Numbered from the stretch's first letter, positions 8,901 to 17,086 are shown. The stretch is 64,000 nt of DNA from UBA668 sp046086305 (GCA_046086305.1 JBJSXI010000059.1:1-64000); one strand, 5' to 3'. A program made the numbers and translations. The notes: generated by a model not told the origin, from the letters alone.

Positions 8901-8936
8901 GACTCCCGAGGCCGCCACGGTGGCAGCGGCCGAGTC
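8901..8936. repeat. Imperfect inverted repeat between npdG and inhA
   Basis: GACTC-CCGA-GGCCGC and GCGGCC-GAGTC face each other across 10 bases, giving 11 pairs interrupted by a four-base bulge on one side. It lies in the 83-base divergent region, upstream of the inhA -10 box. It could be an operator; no regulator gene is adjacent. Confidence 0.4.
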
Positions 8937-8951
8937 CTCGAGCGCTCTCGC

Positions 8952-8957
8952 TACGAT
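8952..8957 (+). promoter_or_regulatory. -10 box for leaderless inhA
   Basis: TACGAT followed by 6 bases and then the ATG at 8964, so transcription would begin at the start codon. No Shine-Dalgarno is present, which fits a leaderless message. Confidence 0.5.
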
Positions 8958-8963
8958 CGCCAT

Positions 8964-9731
8964 ATGGGTCTCCTCGACGGCAAGAAGGTCGTGATCACCG
9001 GCGTCCTCACCGACGCGTCGCTCGCCTACGGCGTCGCGGTCCTCGCCCAGAGGGAGGGGGCCGAGATCATCCTCACCGGAGCCGGCCGGGCCCTCAGCCT
9101 CACTGAACGCACCGCTCGGAAGTTGCCGACACCGGCGCGGGTGCTCGAGCTCGACGTCACACGACCGGACCACCTCGCAGCAGTTCGCGACGACCTCGCC
9201 TCCTCGTGGGGCAGGGTCGACGGTGTACTCCACAGCATCGGCTTCGCGCCTGAGGTGTGCCTGGGTGACGACTTCCTCGCCGCCGGATGGGACGACGTCG
9301 CCGTCGCATTGCAGGTCAGCGCATACTCCCTCAAGGCGCTCGCCGACGCCTTCGTCCCGCTGATGGGTCCTGGTGGAGCCTTCGTCGGTCTCGACTTCGA
9401 CAACACCGTGGCCTGGCCCGCCTACAACTGGATGGGCGTGGCCAAGTCTGCGCTGGAGAGCGTCAATCGCTACCTGGCCCGCGAACTCGGGCCTCGGGGC
9501 ATGCGCAGCAATCTCGTCGCGGCGGGCCCGATCAAGACGGTCGCCGCCAAGAGCATTCCCGGATTCAAGAAGTTCGAGGACGTCTGGGACGATCGCGCCC
9601 CGCTCGGATGGGATGTCACCGACTCGACCGCCGTCGCCCGCGCCTGCGTGGCACTGCTCAGCGACTGGTTCCCCGCGACCACGGGAGAGATCATCCATGT
9701 CGACGGCGGCTACCACGCGGTGGGTGCCTGA
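8964..9731 (+). CDS. inhA: Enoyl-[acyl-carrier-protein] reductase, InhA type
   Basis: Reduces enoyl-ACP with NADH in the last step of fatty acid elongation (FAS II). The 255 residues follow mycobacterial InhA closely in layout: MGLLDGKKVVITGVLTDAS at the cofactor site, LELDVTRPDHLA, HSIGFAP, and the catalytic pair in YNWMGVAKSALESVNR (Tyr and Lys six apart). The C-terminus ATTGEIIHVDGGYHAVG is also typical. It has its own promoter, lacks an SD and probably makes a leaderless message. No fabG or hemH-like partner is adjacent, unlike in mycobacteria. Confidence 0.93.
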   Translation: MGLLDGKKVVITGVLTDASLAYGVAVLAQREGAEIILTGAGRALSLTERTARKLPTPARVLELDVTRPDHLAAVRDDLASSWGRVDGVLHSIGFAPEVCLGDDFLAAGWDDVAVALQVSAYSLKALADAFVPLMGPGGAFVGLDFDNTVAWPAYNWMGVAKSALESVNRYLARELGPRGMRSNLVAAGPIKTVAAKSIPGFKKFEDVWDDRAPLGWDVTDSTAVARACVALLSDWFPATTGEIIHVDGGYHAVGA

Positions 9732-9745
9732 GGTCGTCTGCGCAG

Positions 9746-9772
9746 GCGGGTCGAGTATGCAAGACTCGCCGC
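9746..9772 (+). terminator. Possible hairpin terminator after inhA
   Basis: GCGG-GT-CGAGT, a 7-base loop, then ACTCG-CCGC: nine pairs with a two-base bulge, starting 15 bases after the inhA stop. No U-tract follows, so termination is uncertain. Confidence 0.35.
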
Positions 9773-9793
9773 GTCTCGACCAGAGGAGGCTCC

Positions 9794-10294
9794 ATGATCC
9801 GCTCAGTGTCCGTCACCGTCGCCCTGTCGATGTGTGCGCTCGTCGGATGTGGAGGGGGTGACGATCTCGGTCTCGACGGAATGTCGGGTGGTGATGTGAC
9901 CATGCCGGGAGGTGATGCCACGGTGCCCGGCGACCTGGCCACGATTCCTGACGGGATCGCACCGATCTTCACCTCCGAGGACTGTCTGGAGGTCGCCAAC
10001 CTGATGTTGATGTCGGCCTCGATCGCAATGGGCGAGGCGGGCCAGGTCGAGGAGGCCTTGGGACAGCTCGAGGACCTCGAGTCGAAGGTGCCCGAGGAGA
10101 TCCGCGATGACATGCGGATCTATGCCGAGGTGCTCACCGACTGGTACGCCGTGTGGTCGAAGTGGGCCGAGAACCCGTCGATGGCGTTCACGGATCCCGA
10201 GGTCGTCGCAGCCTCTGAGCGATTCGCCGACGAAGAGGTGGTCGCCGCGCTCGACAACATCGATGCGTACATGACCGCCAACTGCAGCGGATGA
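9794..10294 (+). CDS. Small secreted lipoprotein of unknown function
   Basis: A 166-residue protein with a lipoprotein signal: MIRSVSVTVALSMCALVGC, where LVGC is the lipobox and the Cys would be lipidated and tethered to the outer face of the membrane. A Gly/Asp-rich linker follows with a loosely repeated pattern (GGDVTMP, GGDATVP, GDLATIP). The rest is an acidic helical domain (about 65-166). The SD GAGGAGG lies just upstream of the ATG at 9794. I do not recognise the family. Convergent with the nitroreductase gene, 6 bases apart. Confidence 0.75.
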   Translation: MIRSVSVTVALSMCALVGCGGGDDLGLDGMSGGDVTMPGGDATVPGDLATIPDGIAPIFTSEDCLEVANLMLMSASIAMGEAGQVEEALGQLEDLESKVPEEIRDDMRIYAEVLTDWYAVWSKWAENPSMAFTDPEVVAASERFADEEVVAALDNIDAYMTANCSG

Positions 10295-10300
10295 GGCCAC

Positions 10301-10864
10301 TCACCACCGTTCGTGGTGGATGACCTCATCGAGGGGCCGTCTCGTCCTTCGGGTGGGTGAGCCGGTCGGTCGGTCATCCGCGGACCGTCGACCGAGTGCC
10401 ACGGCACCGAGCAGGTGCATACCTGACGGCACGCCGAAGTGATCTCCGACCCGGTCGGCATGTCGGAACACCCCGAAGTAGAGCGCACCGAGGCCGCTGG
10501 CTTCCGCGAGCAGCAGCAGGTTCTCCACCGCCATCGCCGTATCGGTGAGCCAGTAGGGCACCGGCCACGCTGCCTCGGCATCAAGGCCGCTGGCTGCCTT
10601 GTCGGGTTCGGCGTACCGCGCCATGTAGCGACCAGGATCTCCGACGGCGAGGATCACGGTCGGCGCGCGGAGCACACCGGGCTGACGCTCGGCGATGTGT
10701 GCTCCGAGGCCACTGATCGTCCAGAAGTCGCTCACCGATTCGCCGGACAGCGCCACGAAGTGGGAACCCTGACTGAATCCTGCGCTCGGCGCACGCACGG
10801 CGAGTCGGAGCAACTGATCGACCGTCGACGCCTCGAGGGGCGATGGGTCGAAGGAGCGCGTCAT
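10301..10864 (-). CDS. Nitroreductase-family FMN protein
   Basis: 187 residues of the nitroreductase-like fold; such enzymes use FMN and NAD(P)H to reduce nitro groups, quinones or flavins. Seen: LLRLAVRAPSAGFSQG at the N-terminal FMN-phosphate site, the helix MAVENLLLLAEASGLGALYFG, and the late segment MHLLGAVALGRR. The substrate cannot be read from the sequence. The ATG at 10864 sits inside a perfect inverted repeat (10859-10883) and has no SD. It follows the unknown 218-residue gene on the same strand after 32 bases. Confidence 0.82.
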   Translation of the reverse strand: MTRSFDPSPLEASTVDQLLRLAVRAPSAGFSQGSHFVALSGESVSDFWTISGLGAHIAERQPGVLRAPTVILAVGDPGRYMARYAEPDKAASGLDAEAAWPVPYWLTDTAMAVENLLLLAEASGLGALYFGVFRHADRVGDHFGVPSGMHLLGAVALGRRSADDRPTGSPTRRTRRPLDEVIHHERW

Positions 10865-10883
10865 CCGGCGCCGCCGGATGACG
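10859..10883. repeat. Perfect 11-bp inverted repeat over the nitroreductase start codon
   Basis: CGTCATCCGGC, a 3-base centre, then GCCGGATGACG. The left arm includes the ATG of the nitroreductase gene as read on the minus strand. In RNA it would form a very stable hairpin that hides the start codon; in DNA it could be an operator. It might also end transcription of the gene upstream. Confidence 0.8.
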
Positions 10884-10896
10884 TCGTCGACCGAGG

Positions 10897-11553
10897 TCAG
10901 CGAGCACCCAACTTCACGAGATCCTCGGCCATCACCCAGCCGTGGACGATCAGTGCGCCGCCCTTGCGCTGATCGACCGTCGCGAACATCTTGCTCATCT
11001 CCGGCTTGATCTTCTCGGGCTTCGACGACTGATGGTCGAGGAATCCGCTCTGGCCGTTCGCTGCGACCACGAAGGACTGCTCGTCATATCGACTGTCGAC
11101 CCCGAAACGCTTGGCCAGACGACGGCCCCATGCCCGCTCCTCACCCACGGCTCGATGTCCCGGGCGAGGAATCACCTCGTCGAGCTGCTTCAACCCCTCG
11201 AGGCCGTCGGCACTCACCAGACGCGTCCCGACGACGACATCCTCATCGGGGAACGCCATCAGCGCCCGATGGTATGCCTCGGCCATCAGCCCCTTCAGCA
11301 CCTGGTCGCGCTTCGAGCTCCGACGCACACTGAGCAGACCGATCAGCACGCAGGGCGTGCCGCCGATGCGCTCGAGGGTCGAGAACGTGAAGCCGTGCAG
11401 CGTTGCGCCATCGCGCGACGTCGTGCTGAGGACCCAGTCCTCTTTCGCCTTCGAGAGGGAGCCGATGTCGAACGCCCCACCCATCGACGCCATCTCGTCG
11501 AGATCGCCGTCGGTGAGCGCCGCGCAGTCCCTGGTCACGACCTGGAATGCCAT
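10897..11553 (-). CDS. Conserved-looking protein of unknown function (218 aa)
   Basis: I do not recognise this family with confidence. From the ATG at 11553 (preceded by a purine-rich AGAGGAGAGG) it encodes 218 residues with no signal peptide or membrane segment. The middle part resembles the fold pattern of GNAT-type acetyltransferases (a KRDQVLKGLMAEAYHRAL helix, then VVVGTRLVSADG, then a Pro-rich turn and AWGRRLAKRF), but the acetyl-CoA loop is not clear. An upstream extension to 11652 is open but reads as low-complexity. It lies between dnaE and the nitroreductase on the same strand. Confidence 0.7.
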   Translation of the reverse strand: MAFQVVTRDCAALTDGDLDEMASMGGAFDIGSLSKAKEDWVLSTTSRDGATLHGFTFSTLERIGGTPCVLIGLLSVRRSSKRDQVLKGLMAEAYHRALMAFPDEDVVVGTRLVSADGLEGLKQLDEVIPRPGHRAVGEERAWGRRLAKRFGVDSRYDEQSFVVAANGQSGFLDHQSSKPEKIKPEMSKMFATVDQRKGGALIVHGWVMAEDLVKLGAR

Positions 11554-11642
11554 TGCCCTGACAACCCTCTCCTCTTCCCCGGTCCCGAGGCCCGAACTGA
11601 GGGTCCCATTCTGCCACCAAATCGCCGATTTCGTCCCCGCCG

Positions 11643-11674
11643 CCCCAATCACCGCAGGTCAGCGGTGTCGGGGG
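11643..11674 (-). terminator. Hairpin after dnaE
   Basis: On the minus strand, CCCC-CGA-CACCGC, a 6-base loop, GCGGTG-ATT-GGGG begins 3 bases past the dnaE stop: ten pairs with an internal bubble. No U-run follows. It may end or attenuate dnaE transcription ahead of the 218-residue gene. Confidence 0.45.
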
Positions 11675-11676
11675 CC

Positions 11677-14600
11677 TCAGAGCACGACTGCGTCGTGGCC
11701 CAGGGCGACCCGCAGCTCCCCCACCACCCGGTCGAGATCGACGTTGAAATCGTCGCCCAGGCGGAGCACCTTGCCCTGCCCGAGGTGCAAGAACACCGGC
11801 GACGACCCGGGGTGCTCGACGAGGATCCGGCGGAGCTGGTCGATCCGGCGCTCGTCGAGGGAGGTCGCCGGAACACGAAGGCGAAGCGGCGGGGCCTCGG
11901 AGACCTCGAGGCCGGTGACCACCTGCAGATCGAGAGCCATCAGACCGACCCTCGACTCGTCGCGCCGATCGAGCCGCCCCTTCACGGTGACGATGCCGTC
12001 GTCGACCAGTCGATGACCGAACTCCTGAAGCGATCTGGGGAACACCGTGACCTCGATCACTGCGTCGAGATCCTCGAGCGTGAAGACCGCCATCTGGTCA
12101 CCCTTCTTGGTGAACTTGCGCGACAGCGACGTCACGAGACCACCGACGACCAACGTGGCACCATCCTCGCGATCGAGCGCCTCAGCAATCGAGCAGTCGA
12201 CGAGTCGCCTGAGCGATGCCTCGACGCCGAGCAGTGGGTGGTCGCTGACGTAGAGGCCGAGCATCTCTTTCTCGAATCGCAGACGATCCGCCTTCTCGAA
12301 CTCGACGTCGGGGATGGCAACGCGCTCGTCGAAGCCGAGGTCGTCGACACCCTCGACGTCGGCGAACAGACTCATGACACCCTGATCGCGCTGGCGACGG
12401 CGAGCGACGGTCGTGTCGATGATCTGCTCGAAGACCATGAGCAGACCCTTCCGACGGTGACCCAGTGAGTCGAATGCACCCGCCTTGATCAGCGACTCGA
12501 CGGTGCGCTTGTTCAGCACCTGTTCGGGAACTCGCTCGACAAAGTCGTAGAACGAAGCGAACGGGCCGTTCGCACCCCGTTCCCGCAGGAGAAGGTCGAC
12601 GAGACCCTCGCCAACATTGCGGATCGCCGAGAGACCGAATGTGATGGCACCGGGACCGCCCTCGGGAAGCTCGACCTCGATGGGCACCTCTCCGCGTGAC
12701 AGCGCGGCGAAGTCAGTGACCGAACGGTTCACATCGGGTGTGAGTACCTTGATCCCCATCGACCGGGCGTCGCTCAGGTAGACGGCCGCCTTGTCGAGGT
12801 TGCCCTTCACGCTCGTGAGCAGGCACGCCATGTACTCGACCGGGAAGTGCGCCTTCAGGTAGGCCGTCTGATAGGTGATCAGGCCGTAGCCGAAGGTGTG
12901 GCTCTTGTTGAAGGCATAGTCGGCGAAGCGCTCGACCACGTCGAACAATTGCTTCCCGAGCTCACGGCCGTAGCCGGTCCGCTCACAGCCAGCCTCGAAC
13001 GACTCGCGTTCTTTGGCCATCAACTCACGGATCTTCTTGCCGCATGCCTTCCGGAGGTTGTCGGCCTCTGCGAGCGAGTAGCCGGCGAACTTCTGCGCCA
13101 CCCGCATCACGCTCTCCTGATAGATCATCAGGCCGTAGGTGTCGCCGAGGACCTCCTCCGCGTCAGGGTGGAAGTAGGCAACCTGCTGACGGTGGTTCTT
13201 CCGGTCGGCATAGTCGTTGTGCATGTTGACGCTCATGGGACCGGGCCGGTAGAGCGCGAGCACGGCCGAGACGTCCTCGAACGTCGATGGCACGAGGGAT
13301 CGCAACAGGGCACGCATCGGGGGAGACTCGAGCTGGAAGACCCCCATGGTGTCGCCGCGGGCCAACAGGTCGAAGACGCGCTGATCGTCGAGTGGGACGT
13401 GGTCGATGTCGAAGTCGGGATCGCGTGTCGCTCTCACCATGGCGACCGTGTCGGTGATCACATCGAGGTTGCGCAGGCCGAGAAAGTCCATCTTCAACAG
13501 GCCGAGGTCTTCGACCCCGTGCATCTCGAACTGGGTGATCGTCGGCGCCTCTGCCGGATCCTGCCCAGATTCGGGCTTCCGCTGGATCGGCAGATAGGTG
13601 GTGAGCGGATCCTTGGTGATCACCACCGCGGCGGCGTGAATGCCGTCGCTGCGCTTCAGACCCTCGAGGCCGCGCGCCACGTCGATGACCAGGCGCACGT
13701 CGGGATCGGCCTCGTACATCGCCCGCAATTCGGCAGCGGCCTTGAAGCCGTCCGCGTACTTCGGATTCTGTTCGAAGCAGTAGCGAAGCGGAGTGTCTCG
13801 GCCCATGACGAGTGGCGGCATCGCCTTGGCCAACTTGTCACCCATCCCATACGGGAACCCGAGCACCCGCGCTGCATCGCGGACGGCGTTGCGCGCCTTG
13901 ATGGTGCCGAAGGTGATGATCTGGGCGACGCGATCGCGGCCGTAGCGCTCAGCGGCATAGCGAATCATCTCGTCGCGGTAGCGCGAGTCGAAGTCCATGT
14001 CGATATCGGGCATCGACACGCGGCTCGGATTGAGGAACCGTTCGAACAGCAGGTCGTACTTGATGGGATCGAGCTCGGTGATCCTCAGGCAGTAGGCAAC
14101 TGCACACCCTGCCGCCGACCCTCGACCCGGACCCACCCGGATACCCGATTCCTTGGCATGCCGGATCAGGTCCCACACGATGAGGAAGTAGCTGGCAAAG
14201 CCCATGTTCTTGATGACCTGGAGCTCGTAGGCGATCCGCTCGACGACGTCAGGCGCCAGCACGTCTCCCCAGCGCTGGCGGGCACCTGCCCAGGTGAGGT
14301 GGTCGAGGTACGACGCATCGTCGTCGAACCCCGCCGGAACGGGGAAATCCGGGTGTTTCGGGGTGCCGAACTCGATGGTCACATCGGCCCGCTCGGCGAT
14401 CCACAAGGTGTTGTCGCAGGCTTCGGGAACGTCACGGAAGAGGTACCGCATCTCGTCGGCCGACTTCAGATAGTGCTCGTGGCCCTCGAAGCGGAACCTG
14501 TTCGGGTCGGACATCATCGTGCCCGTTTGGACGCAGAGGAGCGCGTCGTGCGCGGCGTGGTCGTCGCGCTTGACGTAGTGCGAGTCGTTCGTCGCCAACA

Positions 14601-15243
14601 ACGGCGCGCCGATCCGGCGGGCGATGTCGATGAGTTTCGGGTTCGTCTCGCGCTGCGCGCTCAGACCGTGGTCCTGGAGCTCGACGAAGAGATTGTCGCG
14701 ACCGAAGATGTCCTGGAGACGTCCGGCTTTCTCGAGCGCCCCCTTCTCATCACCGTTCACCAGCGACTGCAGCACATGGCCGCCCAGACAGCCCGTCGTC
14801 GCGATCAGGCCGTGGTGGAAGCGCTCGAGCAACTCCCAGTCGAGACGCGGCTTGTAGTAGTAGCCCTCGAGGAACGCGAGGCTCGCCAGTTGGATCAGAT
14901 TGCGATACCCCTGATCGGTCTCGGCCAGGAGCGTGAGGTGGTAGTAGAGCTTCTTGCCACCTTCGGTGTCACCGCCGGAATCGTCGATCCTCCCCCGTCG
15001 CGGCGGTCGCTCGTGACGCGACTCGTAGGCCATGTACGCCTCGGTGCCGATGATCGGCTTGACGCCCTGCGCGCGGCACTCCTTGTAGAACTCGAGGACC
15101 CCGTACATGTTGCCGTGATCCGTCATGCCGAGTGCCGGCTGACCATCCTCGACCGCCCGGGCCACCAACTCGTCGAGACGGGCAGCGCCGTCGAGCATCG
15201 AGTACTCGGTGTGGACGTGGAGGTGGGTGAACGAGTCGCCCAC
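11677..15243 (-). CDS. dnaE: DNA polymerase III subunit alpha
   Basis: The replicative polymerase, 1188 residues from a GTG at 15243 preceded by GGGAGGAGG. Domains: N-terminal PHP domain with intact metal-ligand motifs (HLHVHTEYSMLDG, TDHGNMYG), polymerase palm with PDIDMDFD carrying catalytic Asp residues, the fingers, a helix-hairpin-helix region and a C-terminal OB fold. As in other actinobacterial DnaE1 proteins, the intact PHP site suggests built-in proofreading. A longer start at 15306 is open but not supported by an SD. Neighbours: a stable hairpin downstream and the proteasome activator upstream. Confidence 0.96.
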   Translation of the reverse strand: MGDSFTHLHVHTEYSMLDGAARLDELVARAVEDGQPALGMTDHGNMYGVLEFYKECRAQGVKPIIGTEAYMAYESRHERPPRRGRIDDSGGDTEGGKKLYYHLTLLAETDQGYRNLIQLASLAFLEGYYYKPRLDWELLERFHHGLIATTGCLGGHVLQSLVNGDEKGALEKAGRLQDIFGRDNLFVELQDHGLSAQRETNPKLIDIARRIGAPLLATNDSHYVKRDDHAAHDALLCVQTGTMMSDPNRFRFEGHEHYLKSADEMRYLFRDVPEACDNTLWIAERADVTIEFGTPKHPDFPVPAGFDDDASYLDHLTWAGARQRWGDVLAPDVVERIAYELQVIKNMGFASYFLIVWDLIRHAKESGIRVGPGRGSAAGCAVAYCLRITELDPIKYDLLFERFLNPSRVSMPDIDMDFDSRYRDEMIRYAAERYGRDRVAQIITFGTIKARNAVRDAARVLGFPYGMGDKLAKAMPPLVMGRDTPLRYCFEQNPKYADGFKAAAELRAMYEADPDVRLVIDVARGLEGLKRSDGIHAAAVVITKDPLTTYLPIQRKPESGQDPAEAPTITQFEMHGVEDLGLLKMDFLGLRNLDVITDTVAMVRATRDPDFDIDHVPLDDQRVFDLLARGDTMGVFQLESPPMRALLRSLVPSTFEDVSAVLALYRPGPMSVNMHNDYADRKNHRQQVAYFHPDAEEVLGDTYGLMIYQESVMRVAQKFAGYSLAEADNLRKACGKKIRELMAKERESFEAGCERTGYGRELGKQLFDVVERFADYAFNKSHTFGYGLITYQTAYLKAHFPVEYMACLLTSVKGNLDKAAVYLSDARSMGIKVLTPDVNRSVTDFAALSRGEVPIEVELPEGGPGAITFGLSAIRNVGEGLVDLLLRERGANGPFASFYDFVERVPEQVLNKRTVESLIKAGAFDSLGHRRKGLLMVFEQIIDTTVARRRQRDQGVMSLFADVEGVDDLGFDERVAIPDVEFEKADRLRFEKEMLGLYVSDHPLLGVEASLRRLVDCSIAEALDREDGATLVVGGLVTSLSRKFTKKGDQMAVFTLEDLDAVIEVTVFPRSLQEFGHRLVDDGIVTVKGRLDRRDESRVGLMALDLQVVTGLEVSEAPPLRLRVPATSLDERRIDQLRRILVEHPGSSPVFLHLGQGKVLRLGDDFNVDLDRVVGELRVALGHDAVVL

Positions 15244-15338
15244 GTGTACTGACCTCCTCCCCGTCGACGCGGGCAGCGAATGACACGGATGTGGTTCCCC
15301 GACCATAGCCGGGACCGCCCCGGTCGGTCACGGGCCGC

Positions 15339-15848
15339 CTAGAGGTAGGTGCCCGGCCGCTCCGAGGCCTCGACCACCCGGCCCGGCGGCACACCACCGG
15401 GGCCCATCATCCCCGGCGGCAGTTGGCGCATCTGCTCGAGTTGCTGGCGGGCGGCCAGCTGCTGGGCGAACAGGGTCGCCTGGATCCCGTGGAACAGACC
15501 CTCGAGCCACCCCACCAGCTGCGCCTGGGCGATCCGCAGCTCGGCATCGGACGGCACCTCGTGGAACGGCAGGGCGAGCATGCGCAGCTCCTCCTGCAGG
15601 TCGGGTGACAGGGCGTCGCTCAGGGCGACGATCGACCGCTCGTAGATCTCGGCCAGCCTGCCGCGACTCGCCTCGTCGAGGGGATTGCTGCGGACCTCGT
15701 CGAGCAACTGCTTCACCATCGACCCGATGCGCATCACCTTTGCGGGCTCGGTGACCGTCTCGATCGGCACCTCACCGCCCATGATCTCTCCGTCACCGAC
15801 GCCGACGACGCCGTCGGGGCTCTCAGGACTCTCGGGTTGCTCACTCAT
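15339..15848 (-). CDS. bpa: Bacterial proteasome activator (Bpa/PafE family)
   Basis: 169 residues closely following the layout of M. tuberculosis Rv3780 (PafE/Bpa), an ATP-independent ring that opens the 20S proteasome gate. Seen: an acidic N-terminal tail, the core EPAKVMRIGSMVKQLLDEVR, then PSDAELRIAQAQLVGWLEGLFHGIQ, a coiled helical bundle, and a Pro/Gly-rich linker ending GTYL. The C-terminal four residues are the docking tail; mycobacterial proteins end GQYL. Its presence implies a proteasome in this organism, although prcBA is not in the window. The ATG at 15848 is the second of two tandem copies of the start region; the only good SD serves the first copy. Confidence 0.92.
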   Translation of the reverse strand: MSEQPESPESPDGVVGVGDGEIMGGEVPIETVTEPAKVMRIGSMVKQLLDEVRSNPLDEASRGRLAEIYERSIVALSDALSPDLQEELRMLALPFHEVPSDAELRIAQAQLVGWLEGLFHGIQATLFAQQLAARQQLEQMRQLPPGMMGPGGVPPGRVVEASERPGTYL

Positions 15849-15872
15849 CGGGGTTGCTCACTCATCGGGGTT
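15834..15872 (-). repeat. 17-bp tandem duplication across the bpa start
   Basis: Two perfect copies of AACCCCGATGAGTGAGC plus a partial third (AACCC). Each copy carries an ATG. The period of 17 puts the two ATGs in different frames. Confidence 0.95.
15845..15865 (-). other. Six-codon leader ORF overlapping the bpa start (ATGA)
   Basis: ATG at 15865 with GGAGG 7 bases upstream (15873-15877) encodes MSEQPR and stops with TGA at 15845-15847, which overlaps the bpa ATG (15846-15848). Ribosomes loaded by the only strong SD would terminate exactly on the bpa start codon and need to reinitiate. Confidence 0.65.
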
Positions 15873-15892
15873 CCTCCATCCACACGGCTGGA

Positions 15893-17032
15893 TCATCCGA
15901 CCGACGCCAGCAGTGGTACCAGCATCTCAGCAGACGTGAGCGACCCGTGTCGACACACCAACTCGTAGGGGCCGCTGTCAGCCGGGTCATGGAACCCGAT
16001 CGGCGCGTGCGGAACGAGGGCGACATCCCCGAGTCGTCCGGCCACCGGCGGGCTGACCACCGGGCCGAACCAGCCCCCGTCGATCACCTCGGCCCGGCTG
16101 CACACCCACGCCACATCGCCGTGATGACCTCGTGCTGCCGCCAGGAGGTCGTCGGCCGCACCCGGCTTGGCATGGAGCCAGCGGAACCGCGCCTCGCCAC
16201 TCTGGTGGTGGCACAGACGGAGGACGTCGTGGTGCGGGGTGATCATGCGATCGCCGACCTCGACCTGGCCGTGGTCGGCGGTGACGAGCAGCGCGACGTC
16301 GTCGGCGAGACGACGACGCAGCGCGCCCACGAGTGCATCTGCGGCGATGACCTCGGCGTCGTAGTGCTCGCCGAAGCCGTGTGCGTGGGCGACCTTGTCG
16401 ATGCCGTCGTAATACGCGTAGACGAACCGCGCGCCGCGCGCGAGCGACGCCACCACCTGCACCGGAAGACTCGACGGGACCCGCCAACCCATCGGCCGGG
16501 TCCCGCGAAGGTGGGCTTCGGTGAACGCCGTTCCCTCGAGCTCCACGCGGCTGACCACCGGCACGGCCTCGCCGAGGAATGGACGGAAGGGCTGCAGACG
16601 ATCCGGCTCGATTCGGTGCCGGGCATCGCCGGTCGGCGTGTGCCAGCGCAACACGTTCAGCACCTCGCCCGAGACATCGATGCGGTAGCCGATGAGTCCG
16701 TGCTCACCCGGGGTGAGTCCGGTCGTGATCGATGTCAGCGCAGTCGCCGTCGTCGATGGCGCCACCGTGGTCACCGGCCCACCCTCCATCGAACCGAGGT
16801 TGGCGAGGAGATGGCGGCGTTCGACGAACTGCTCCCACCCCAGACCGTCGAGCACCAGTACCACGACCGCGGACACTCCATCGAGGGCCGACGGCATCCA
16901 GGCCGGACGGGCAGACGAGGGGGCGAGCAGCGCTGGCACGATGCCCCGCACATTCGGACCGAGGTAGTCGGGAAGAACGGGCGAGGGGCTCACGAGCGGG
17001 CAGTCCACCATGTCGGACCCCGGGGGCGCCAT
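15893..17032 (-). CDS. Alkaline-phosphatase-superfamily phosphodiesterase
   Basis: About 379 residues of the type I phosphodiesterase / nucleotide pyrophosphatase family. Seen: VVVLVLDGLGWEQF near residue 50 (metal ligand Asp), TVAPSTTATALTSI with the nucleophile Thr, YYDGIDKVAHAHG and VTADHGQVEVG with further metal-binding Asp and His residues. No convincing signal peptide, so it is probably cytoplasmic or loosely membrane-bound. The substrate is unknown. Start at 17032 (ATG) is tentative; another ATG lies at 17011. Divergent from the Rrf2 regulator gene with 54 bases between. Confidence 0.85.
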   Translation of the reverse strand: MAPPGSDMVDCPLVSPSPVLPDYLGPNVRGIVPALLAPSSARPAWMPSALDGVSAVVVLVLDGLGWEQFVERRHLLANLGSMEGGPVTTVAPSTTATALTSITTGLTPGEHGLIGYRIDVSGEVLNVLRWHTPTGDARHRIEPDRLQPFRPFLGEAVPVVSRVELEGTAFTEAHLRGTRPMGWRVPSSLPVQVVASLARGARFVYAYYDGIDKVAHAHGFGEHYDAEVIAADALVGALRRRLADDVALLVTADHGQVEVGDRMITPHHDVLRLCHHQSGEARFRWLHAKPGAADDLLAAARGHHGDVAWVCSRAEVIDGGWFGPVVSPPVAGRLGDVALVPHAPIGFHDPADSGPYELVCRHGSLTSAEMLVPLLASVG

Positions 17033-17074
17033 TCCCCTGTCGCTCCGCTCACCGCCATTCCACGGTCGGGGGTT

Positions 17075-17080
17075 TACGAT
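17075..17080 (+). promoter_or_regulatory. -10 box for leaderless Rrf2 gene
   Basis: TACGAT, 6 bases, then the GTG at 17087. This is the same box and spacing as inhA; no SD is present. Confidence 0.5.
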
Positions 17081-17086
17081 GACCCG

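Noticed and set aside
10302..10318. CACCAC-N5-GTGGTG hairpin at the end of the nitroreductase gene
   Set aside because: It lies within the last codons of the gene and has no U-run; probably chance.
12847..15252. An 801-codon open frame antisense to dnaE
   Set aside because: It lies wholly opposite a strongly conserved gene and reads as a His/Val/Glu/Arg-rich shadow typical of GC-rich DNA, with no domain.
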